From JACQFK01 sp964619955 (GTDB taxonomy: Bacteria > Planctomycetota > MHYJ01 > JACPRB01), in NCBI GenBank assembly GCA_964619955.1, contig CAZUJF010000007.1, positions 62,001-126,000 of the forward strand: a DNA stretch of 64,000 bases, read 5' to 3'. Numbering within the stretch: position 1 is the first letter of the stretch; each line of letters opens with the position of its first letter. The position numbers and the translations under genes were made by a program. The notes under the pieces are model-generated. The model ran no database searches and had not been told where the DNA came from. It saw only the letters and a list, made by a program, of their open reading frames with translations. Shown one piece after another: positions 17,056-23,875 of the stretch.

Positions 17056-18399
17056 ATGAACCGCTTCACCGCTCTAAGTCTGTCCCTGCTCTGCCTGGCC
17101 GGCGCCCCCGCGGCCCCCGGCGACGGGTTCTGGCACACGGACGGCAACCGCCTCAAGGACGCCGCGGGCAACCTCGTGCGCTTTTCCGGCGTGAACTGGC
17201 ACGGGATGGACAGCGAGAATCTCCTCCCCCACGGGCTCTGGGGCGGCACGAACCGGACGATCGAGGCGCACCTCGACGAGATGAAGGCGAACGGCTTCAA
17301 CCTGATCCGCCTGCCGTTCAGCTCCGAGATCTTCCTGCCCGGACGCAAACCGCTCGCGACGGCGATCGACCCCGTCGTCAACGCCGACCTGCTGCCGCTC
17401 ACCTGCCTGCAGCTGCTCGACCGCCTCGTCGCCTCGGCGGGCGCCCGTGGGATCCGCCTCATCCTCGACTACCATCGCCTGAAGGCGGGTGCGGCCTCCG
17501 AAGGGGGCCACTGGTACGACGCCGACCACACCGAGGCGCAGTGGATCGCCAACTGGAAGTCGCTCGCGTCGCGCTACGCGGGCAATCCGACGGTCGTGGG
17601 CGTCGATCTCTTCAACGAGGTCCATGCGGGCGTGACCTGGGAGGCGGACAACGTCAACGTCGCGCACAACTGGCGCTGGGCCGCGAAGCGCTGCGCGAAC
17701 GAGATCCTGTCCGTGCATCCCGACCTGCTCATCTGCGTGCAGGGGCTGGACGCCTACAAAGGCGAGGGCGGCTGGTGGGGCGCGGTGCATCTCGGCGTGA
17801 AGGACCATCCGCTCGCGCTCAACGTCGCGAACCGCCTCGTCTACGAGATCCACGACTACGGCCCGATCGTCTGGGACCAGCCCTTCCACCAGACGGCGGA
17901 CTTCCCGGCCAATCTCGCCGGGCACTGGGACCGCCAGTGGGGCTTCCTGCACAACGACGGGATCGCGCCCGTCTGGATCGGCGAGTGGGGCAGCTTCCTG
18001 GACGCCTCCAAACCCAAGGGCGGACGCGAACTGCAGTGGTTCGGCGCGCTGCGCGACTACATCGCCGCGAAGCAGCTCTCGTGGACCTGGTGGTGCTGGA
18101 CCCCGGAGTCGCACGACACCGGCGGCATCCTCAAGGACGACTACAGCGGCGTGAACTCCTCGAAGACGACGCAGCTCGCGGCCGTCACGTATCCGGGCTT
18201 CGGGGCTTCGGAGGCCGCGCCTTCCGGGGATTCGGGGGGCGGCGGATCCGGCGGGGGCGGCGGCGGAGGCTGCGGCTGCACCGGCTTCGAATGCCTGCTC
18301 GGCCTGGGCCTGGCTACCGCGTTTCGCCGCAGGCGTGAAGCGCGAGCAGCGCGAAGGCCGTCCCCGCGTGCGTCAGGAAATGTTTGCCGTCCTCCTTGA
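17056..18399 (+). CDS. GH5 endo-glucanase with C-terminal Cys/Gly sorting tag
   Basis: 447 residues with AGGAG upstream of the ATG. A signal peptide (about 1-20) leads into a GH5 domain: FSGVNWHGMD, GFNLIRLPFS, the acid/base Glu188 in DLFNEV, a HDYG at 266-269, and the nucleophile Glu310 in WIGEWG. Endo-1,4-beta-glucanase is the likeliest activity. After residue 390 comes a Gly-rich spacer and a Cys-containing, short hydrophobic, Arg-rich tail. There is no carbohydrate-binding or dockerin module. Ten bases after the GH48 gene, it is almost surely in the same operon, giving an endo/exo cellulase pair. Its last 86 bases overlap the end of the gene on the other strand. Confidence 0.93.
   Translation: MNRFTALSLSLLCLAGAPAAPGDGFWHTDGNRLKDAAGNLVRFSGVNWHGMDSENLLPHGLWGGTNRTIEAHLDEMKANGFNLIRLPFSSEIFLPGRKPLATAIDPVVNADLLPLTCLQLLDRLVASAGARGIRLILDYHRLKAGAASEGGHWYDADHTEAQWIANWKSLASRYAGNPTVVGVDLFNEVHAGVTWEADNVNVAHNWRWAAKRCANEILSVHPDLLICVQGLDAYKGEGGWWGAVHLGVKDHPLALNVANRLVYEIHDYGPIVWDQPFHQTADFPANLAGHWDRQWGFLHNDGIAPVWIGEWGSFLDASKPKGGRELQWFGALRDYIAAKQLSWTWWCWTPESHDTGGILKDDYSGVNSSKTTQLAAVTYPGFGASEAAPSGDSGGGGSGGGGGGGCGCTGFECLLGLGLATAFRRRREARAARRPSPRASGNVCRPP
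18232..18357 (+). other. C-terminal sorting-signal region of the GH5 protein
   Basis: Residues 393-434 run Gly/Ser spacer, GCGCTGFEC, a short hydrophobic stretch (LLGLGLATAF) and an Arg cluster (RRRREARAARR). This order matches tripartite C-terminal tags of the MYXO-CTERM/SYNERG-CTERM kind that anchor and are then processed by dedicated proteases. An oddity is that 13 residues follow the Arg cluster, whereas such tags normally end there. Confidence 0.65.
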
Positions 18400-19297
18400 G
18401 AGAGCGCGTGTACCAGCGGCCGCTCTCGCGCTGATGGGACTTGAGCCAGCCCAGCCCGCGGACGATCCGCGCGTCCGATGCGGGGACGCCGCCCAGCCGC
18501 GCGAGGTGGATGACGTAGCCCGTGCCGTAGCCGTCGCTGGTCGCGAGATCCTGCTCCGTCCCGTCCGTCCGCTTCCAGGGCAGGATCGCGGCGAGCGCCC
18601 AGCCGCCGTCCTCCCGCTGCTGCGCGAGCAGCTCCCCGACGGTCTTCTGCTGCTCCTCCGCCGTCATCAGGCCGTCGACGACCTTCGACGCCCAGAACAG
18701 CATGCCCTTGTGGTGCAGCGACGGCGGCGCGTGCTTCGCCAGGTACCCGCGCGCCTTCGCGATCCCCTCTTTCGCGGCGGGCGTCGCCGCGTAGTGCTCC
18801 GGCGCCCAGCCCGCCGCCAGGAGCGCGACCGTCGCGCCGTAGTAGTCGTCCGATTCCATCGGCGGCCAGCCGCATTTCAGCCAGTTCCAGCCGCCGTCGG
18901 GTTTCTGCACGGTCCACATGCGGTCGAGCGCGATCCGGGTCGCCGGATGCAGCTTGCCCGTCGCCGCATCCCCCGCCGCCAGGCTCATCGCGGCGACCAG
19001 CACCTCCGCGTCCCAGCGCGGTCCCTTGTCCGGCCAGCGTCCGCTCACGAGCTCCTCGGTGAATTTGCGCGACGCGGCGTAGGCGGGCCGGTCCTGGCCG
19101 TAGCCCGCCCCCGTCGCGAGATACGCGCCGTTGGTGTGACAGGTCAGGCACTTGCGGCTCTGATCCCAATGGACCGAGGCCTGCTCCATGAAGGCCCGGC
19201 CGCGTTCGAAAGAGTAGGCCTTCGCGAGCGGTTCATCCGCCTTGTTGGGGCCGACCCCGGGCGGAGTCTGAAGCAGGACAAGCGCCAGCAGCAGCAT
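18314..19297 (-). CDS. Exported alpha/alpha-toroid (squalene-cyclase-like) protein with CxxCH motif
   Basis: 327 residues with a short signal peptide (MLLLALVLLQTPP). CLTCH at 50-54 is a cytochrome-c-type heme-binding motif just after the mature N terminus. The rest consists of prenyltransferase/squalene-oxidase repeats (QKPDGGWNW, QREDGGWALA, HQRESGRWYTR), i.e. an alpha/alpha toroid. The combination occurs in Planctomycetota, where it is usually annotated only as a squalene-cyclase-like protein; at this length it is not a hopanoid cyclase and lacks a visible DxDD motif. It follows the cysNC gene by 20 bases on the same strand but has no obvious link to sulfate. Its 3' end overlaps the GH5 gene by 86 bases. 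Confidence 0.85.
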   Translation of the reverse strand: MLLLALVLLQTPPGVGPNKADEPLAKAYSFERGRAFMEQASVHWDQSRKCLTCHTNGAYLATGAGYGQDRPAYAASRKFTEELVSGRWPDKGPRWDAEVLVAAMSLAAGDAATGKLHPATRIALDRMWTVQKPDGGWNWLKCGWPPMESDDYYGATVALLAAGWAPEHYAATPAAKEGIAKARGYLAKHAPPSLHHKGMLFWASKVVDGLMTAEEQQKTVGELLAQQREDGGWALAAILPWKRTDGTEQDLATSDGYGTGYVIHLARLGGVPASDARIVRGLGWLKSHQRESGRWYTRSLKEDGKHFLTHAGTAFALLALHACGETR

Positions 19298-19317
19298 GCC
19301 TATGCTACACCCCGGGA

Positions 19318-21240
19318 CTACCGCACGATGCCGCGGCGGGCGAGAAGTCCGACCACCTGGTCGGCGCAGGCGGCCACGGAGATCTCGTGCGAGGCGATCG
19401 CGAGATCCGGCTTCGCGGGAACCTCGTAGGGGGCGCTCAGGCCGGGCACGTGGCGCAGCAGCCCGGCTTCCGCCAGCGGATAGAGCCCCGCGGGATCCTT
19501 CCGCCGGCAGGCCTCCAGCGGCGCGGCGAGATGGATCTCGACGTAGCGGAGCTCCCCCAGCGTCTGGCGAAGACTCTCACGCTCGGCCGCCGTCGGCGCG
19601 ATGTAGGGCAGGATCGCGATCACCCCGGCGTCGTTGAGCATCCGGGCCGCGAGCCCCGCGCGGCGCAGCTGCTCCACGCGATCGTGCACGCTGAAGTCCG
19701 GGTCGAGCTCGAGCGCCGCGGCGTCCACCACCTGGACCGCGCGGCCCAGCTCAAAGAGCTTCTTCTCCAGCGCGTACGCCGTGCCCTGCTTGCCCGAGCC
19801 CGGCAGCCCGCTGAGCAGGATCGTCACGGCCTTCTGGCCGAGGCGGACCTCCTTCTCGCGCGGCGAGACTTTGGAGACATAGCGCGCGCGGTGCCGGCTC
19901 AGCGCGGCCGCGACCTCGCGGCCCGCCGCCGCGTCCCCGGCGTCCTGCTCCAGGATCATGCCCGCGCCGACCGTGCCGTTGGTCAGGCGGTCGATGATCA
20001 CGAACGCCCCCGTTCCGCGGTTCTTCTTGTAGGCGTCGTAGGCCACCGGCTGCGAGAGGTCGACCACGCAGTGCGCGATCTCGTTCAGCTTCAGCTCCGC
20101 CGCGGGCTCCTTCGCCAGCGTGTTCACGTTCACCCGGTGGCGGATGCGGCTGACGACGCCGTTGGCGAGGCGCGACGTGTGTTTGATGAAATACTGCTTC
20201 CCGGGCTGCATCGGCTCCTCGGCCATCCAGACGACCATGGCCTCGAGCACCTCGCCCACGTGCGGGACGTTGTCCGGATGCACGAGCAGGTCGCCGCGGC
20301 TGACGTCGACCTCCTTCTCGAGCGTCAGCGTCACCGCCTGGCCCGCGAAGGCCTCCGGCAGCTCGCCGTCGTACGTCACGATCGACTTCACCCGGTTCGT
20401 CTTCCGCGACGGAAGCACGAGGACCTCGTCGCCAGGTCGGACCCGGCCGGAGGCGATGGTCCCGCAGAAGCCGCGGAAGTCGAGGTTGGGGCGGTTCACG
20501 ATCTGCACGGGGAAGCGGAAGTCGTCGAGGTTGCGGTCGCCCGCGATCTGGACGGTCTCGAGGTGGTGCATCAGCGTCGAGCCGCCGAACCAGGGCATGG
20601 CCTGGCTGGGGTGGACGATGTTGTCGCCCTTGAGGGCGGAGATCGGGATGAAATGGATGTCGGGGATCGCGAGCCCCTCGGCGAACTCAAGGTAGTCCTT
20701 GCGGATGCGCTCGAAGACGTCCTCGGCGTAGCCGACGATGTCCATCTTGTTGACCGCGATCACGACGTGTTTGATGCCCAGCAGCGACACGATGAAGCTG
20801 TGCCGGCGGGTCTGGGTCTGCACGCCGTTGCGCGCGTCGATGAGGATGATCGCCAGGTCGCAGGTGGACGCGCCCGTCGCCATGTTGCGCGTGTACTGCT
20901 CGTGGCCCGGGGTGTCCGCGATGATGAACTTGCGTTTCGCCGTCGAGAAATAGCGGTACGCGACGTCGATCGTGATCCCCTGTTCGCGCTCGGCCTGCAG
21001 GCCGTCCACGAGCAGGGCGAGGTCCACGTCGCCGGTGGTCGAATAGCGCGCGCTGTCCGCCTTGATCGCGGCGAGCTGGTCCTCGTAGATCAGCTTGGAG
21101 TCGTGCAGCAGGCGGCCGATGAGCGTGCTCTTGCCGTCGTCGACGTTCCCGCAGGTGAGGAAGCGCAGCAGGTCCTTGCGCTCGTGCTGCGCGAGGTACG
21201 CGAGGATGTCCTTCTGGATGAGGTCCGACTGGTGGCTCAT
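19318..21240 (-). CDS. cysNC: CysN sulfate adenylyltransferase GTPase fused to a degenerate CysC domain
   Basis: 640 residues from the ATG that shares one base with the cysD stop (TGATG). CysN part: P-loop GNVDDGKS at 31-38, DTPGHEQY, NKMD, then EF-Tu-like barrels; with CysD it makes adenylyl sulfate (APS) from ATP and sulfate, driven by GTP. The last ~175 residues align with APS kinase but key positions have changed: the P-loop reads GLPGSGKQ (478-485) where Ser/Thr should follow Lys, the DGDN motif is DAAA (about 506), and the KNFTGID region is RHVPGLS. Other parts (DPAGLYPLAEAG, PYEVPAKPDL) are kept. I infer the kinase half is inactive or has another role. The APS-reductase-type CysH at 55335-56069 would make PAPS unnecessary. 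Confidence 0.93.
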   Translation of the reverse strand: MSHQSDLIQKDILAYLAQHERKDLLRFLTCGNVDDGKSTLIGRLLHDSKLIYEDQLAAIKADSARYSTTGDVDLALLVDGLQAEREQGITIDVAYRYFSTAKRKFIIADTPGHEQYTRNMATGASTCDLAIILIDARNGVQTQTRRHSFIVSLLGIKHVVIAVNKMDIVGYAEDVFERIRKDYLEFAEGLAIPDIHFIPISALKGDNIVHPSQAMPWFGGSTLMHHLETVQIAGDRNLDDFRFPVQIVNRPNLDFRGFCGTIASGRVRPGDEVLVLPSRKTNRVKSIVTYDGELPEAFAGQAVTLTLEKEVDVSRGDLLVHPDNVPHVGEVLEAMVVWMAEEPMQPGKQYFIKHTSRLANGVVSRIRHRVNVNTLAKEPAAELKLNEIAHCVVDLSQPVAYDAYKKNRGTGAFVIIDRLTNGTVGAGMILEQDAGDAAAGREVAAALSRHRARYVSKVSPREKEVRLGQKAVTILLSGLPGSGKQGTAYALEKKLFELGRAVQVVDAAALELDPDFSVHDRVEQLRRAGLAARMLNDAGVIAILPYIAPTAAERESLRQTLGELRYVEIHLAAPLEACRRKDPAGLYPLAEAGLLRHVPGLSAPYEVPAKPDLAIASHEISVAACADQVVGLLARRGIVR

Positions 21241-22151
21241 CAGAAGTAGCCCTCGCGCTTCTTCTGCTCCATGCTCGCGGCCTGATCGAAGTCGATCACC
21301 CGGCCCTGCCGCTCCGAAACCTTCGTGAGCAGCATCTCCTGGATGATCTCCGGCAGCGTCGTCGCGGTGGACTCCACGGCCCCCGAGAGCGGGTAGCAGC
21401 CCAGCGTGCGGAAGCGCACCCGCTTCATCATGGGCTTCTCGCCGGGGTGCAGCGGCAGCCGCGCGTCGTCGACCATGATCAGCACGCCGCCGCGGTCCAC
21501 CACCGGCCGCTCCTTCGCGAAGTAGAGCGGCACGAGCGGGATCTTCTCGAGGTAGATGTACTGCCAGACGTCGAGCTCGGTCCAGTTCGAGAGCGGGAAG
21601 ACGCGGATGGACTCGCCGCGGTCGACGCGGCCGTTGTAGAGGTTCCACAGCTCAGGCCGCTGGTTCTTGGGGTCCCAGCGGTGGTGTTTGTCGCGGAAGG
21701 AGTAGACGCGCTCCTTGGCGCGGGACTTCTCCTCGTCCCGGCGCGCGCCGCCGAACGCGGCGTCGAACTTGTATTTATTGAGCGCCTGCAGGAGCCCCTG
21801 GGTCTTCATCACGTCCGTATGCTTCTTGGATCCGGACGCGATCGGGCTGATGCCCTGCTTCAGGCCCTCCTCGTTGACGTAGACGATGAGGTCGAGGCCG
21901 AGCTCCTGCTTCACGTAGCGGTCCCGAAGCTCGTACATCTCGCGGAACTTCCAGGTGGTGTCCACGTGCATGAGCGGGAACGGGAGCTTGCCGGGATGGA
22001 AGGCCTTCTGGGCCAGACGGAGCATGACCGCGGAATCCTTGCCGATCGAGTAGAGCATGACGGGCTTCTCGAACTCGGCCACCACCTCGCGGATGATGTG
22101 GATGGACTCGGCTTCGAGCTGCCGGAGGTGCGTCAAAATGTGCGGATTCAC
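21240..22151 (-). CDS. cysD: Sulfate adenylyltransferase subunit 2
   Basis: 303 residues, the same size as E. coli CysD. I choose the GTG at 22151 because it puts the conserved LTHLRQLEAESIHIIRE right at the N terminus and has AAGGG upstream. The PP-loop is MLYSIGKDS, and FGGARRDEEKSRAKER, NWTELDVWQYI and RFRTLGCYPLSGAVES are hallmark segments. It is the catalytic ATP sulfurylase subunit, forming APS and pyrophosphate in the cytoplasm with CysN. Overlap of stop and next start gives strict coupling to cysNC. It is transcribed divergently from the DUF4091 gene; TACTAT upstream is a possible -10. Confidence 0.96.
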   Translation of the reverse strand: MNPHILTHLRQLEAESIHIIREVVAEFEKPVMLYSIGKDSAVMLRLAQKAFHPGKLPFPLMHVDTTWKFREMYELRDRYVKQELGLDLIVYVNEEGLKQGISPIASGSKKHTDVMKTQGLLQALNKYKFDAAFGGARRDEEKSRAKERVYSFRDKHHRWDPKNQRPELWNLYNGRVDRGESIRVFPLSNWTELDVWQYIYLEKIPLVPLYFAKERPVVDRGGVLIMVDDARLPLHPGEKPMMKRVRFRTLGCYPLSGAVESTATTLPEIIQEMLLTKVSERQGRVIDFDQAASMEQKKREGYF

Positions 22152-22215
22152 GGTTTCAGCCCTTGCGCAGGGGGCACCATAGTAGCGGCCGCCCCGCTTC
22201 AAGTACAGAGGGGGG

Positions 22216-22221
22216 TATACT
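22216..22221 (+). promoter_or_regulatory. -10 element (TATACT) of the DUF4091 gene
   Basis: TATACT ends eight bases before the ATG at 22230 with no Shine-Dalgarno, so the transcript is probably leaderless. Confidence 0.55.
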
Positions 22222-22229
22222 CCAGTCCT

Positions 22230-23837
22230 ATGCATCGCCTCCCGGTCCTTGCGGCCCTGCTCCTCCTCGCCGGAACCCCGGCAGACCCGCCGCTGGTTTT
22301 CGTCGTCTCGTCCCTCGCCCGGGTGCGCCCCAAGGACCCCGCGGGCACGGTCCGCGAAGCCGTCCTCAAGGCCGCCCGCAACGAGGTGGAAGGCGTCCAG
22401 CTCATCGTGCGCGCCGGGAGCGCGCCGCTCGAGAACGTCCGCGTGGAGGTCTCCGCGCTCGCCGGACCCGGGGGCCGCAGCCTGCCCGCCTCCTGCGTCT
22501 CGCTGTTCCGCGAACACTACATCGAGCTGAAGACGCCCAGCCCGAGATCCAAGGAGGGCCCGGGCTGGTATCCCGACGCGCTGATTCCGACGATCCCCAA
22601 GGACGCGTCCCCGCCGCGCTTCCGCGGCTTCCCCTTCAACGTCCCCGCGGGAAGCAACCAGGGGATCTACGTCGAGCTGAGCGTGCCGAAGGACGCCGTC
22701 CCCGGGGACTACAGCGGCGAGCTCCTCGTCCTCAGCGGACAGGAGGCGCCCGCGGTGGTCCCGCTCCGGCTCACCGTCTGGGATTTCGAGCTGCCCGCGA
22801 AGCCTTCGCTGCCCACGAATTTCGGCGGCCTCGGCCGGCGCCTCCAGCTGGGGCACCCGGTCCGGACGGGATCCCCCGAGCTCAGGGCCCTCGAACGGCG
22901 CTATGCGGAGTCCATGAGCGCGCACCGCCTCAACCCGCCGGTGCCGCTGCAGGTGCGTCCGCTTCCGGGGCAGGACGGGGCTTTGCCCGCGGGCTTCGAT
23001 CCCGCCCCGATGAAGGAATGGATCGAGTCCCTCGCGGTCACGAGCCTCACGTTTCCGCTCCTCGACGACGACCCCGCCGGGAAGGACCGCGCGCGGAACC
23101 TGAACTACCTGCGCTCGCTGGCGGCGTTCCTGAAGGCGCAGGGCTGGGACAAGATGTCCTGGGTGCACCTCTTCAACGAGCCCTCGGACGCGGACACGTA
23201 CGAGGAGGTCCGCAAACGCGCCGCCCTGGTCCGGGAAGCCGCGCCCGGGCTCCGCACGCTCTGCACGGAGCAGCCCCGGCCGACGCATCCCGCGTGGGGG
23301 ACGCTCGCGGGCAGCGTGGATCTCTGGGTGCCCTTCTGGAGCGACTTCGACGCGCTCAGCACGGCGCAGCGGCAGCGGGCCGGGGACGCCGTCTGGTCGT
23401 CCACCGCGTACTGCCACGCCGGGCCGGACGGGGAGAGCCCGTACTGGCAGATCGACTTCCCGCTCCTGAACTACCGCATCGCGCCGTGGCTGACGCACGC
23501 CCAGTCGCTCGACGGCCTCTACTACTGGACGCTCGTCTACTGGCCGGAATCGAAGGATCCCTGGACGAATCCGGTGAGCATCCGCACGTGCAACGGCGAG
23601 GGGGTGCTCTTCTACCCCGGGGCGGCGGCGGGCGTCGCCGGGCCGGTGGCCACGCTGCGTCTGAAGGCGCTGAGGGACGGCCTGGAGGATTACGAGTATC
23701 TGCGGCTCGCGGGGCAGGCGGCGCCGGAGATCGTCGCCGGGATCGCCCGCACGTGGACGGACTGGAACCCGGACCCGGCGCAGCTGCTCGCGGCGCGCGA
23801 GGCGCTCGCGAAGCTCATCGTCGCGTCGAAGAAGTAG
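22230..23837 (+). CDS. Exported DUF4091/GH123-like protein
   Basis: 535 residues from the ATG that gives a clean signal peptide (MHRLPVLAALLLLAG). An N-terminal beta-sandwich (about 25-190) carries KAARNEVEGVQLIVRAG and the PGDYSGELLV/LRLTVWDFELP strand pair, followed by a TIM barrel with SWVHLFNEPSD and LYYWTLVYW, and the closing LRDGLEDYEYL typical of DUF4091. Relatives include GH123 beta-N-acetylgalactosaminidases, but specificity cannot be inferred here. It is divergent from cysD and 38 bases ahead of the next gene on its own strand. Confidence 0.88.
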   Translation: MHRLPVLAALLLLAGTPADPPLVFVVSSLARVRPKDPAGTVREAVLKAARNEVEGVQLIVRAGSAPLENVRVEVSALAGPGGRSLPASCVSLFREHYIELKTPSPRSKEGPGWYPDALIPTIPKDASPPRFRGFPFNVPAGSNQGIYVELSVPKDAVPGDYSGELLVLSGQEAPAVVPLRLTVWDFELPAKPSLPTNFGGLGRRLQLGHPVRTGSPELRALERRYAESMSAHRLNPPVPLQVRPLPGQDGALPAGFDPAPMKEWIESLAVTSLTFPLLDDDPAGKDRARNLNYLRSLAAFLKAQGWDKMSWVHLFNEPSDADTYEEVRKRAALVREAAPGLRTLCTEQPRPTHPAWGTLAGSVDLWVPFWSDFDALSTAQRQRAGDAVWSSTAYCHAGPDGESPYWQIDFPLLNYRIAPWLTHAQSLDGLYYWTLVYWPESKDPWTNPVSIRTCNGEGVLFYPGAAAGVAGPVATLRLKALRDGLEDYEYLRLAGQAAPEIVAGIARTWTDWNPDPAQLLAAREALAKLIVASKK

Positions 23838-23875
23838 GGGCGCGGTCCCGGGGAAATAGGTAGATTATTTGAACC

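Noticed and set aside
18235..18290. GGC-rich tract considered as a simple repeat or assembly artefact
   Set aside because: It encodes the Gly/Ser spacer of the GH5 sorting tag in frame, so coding explains it.
22152..23498. N-terminal extension of the CysD frame to base 23498
   Set aside because: It lies opposite the DUF4091 gene and resembles no protein; the GTG at 22151 gives the size and start of known CysD.
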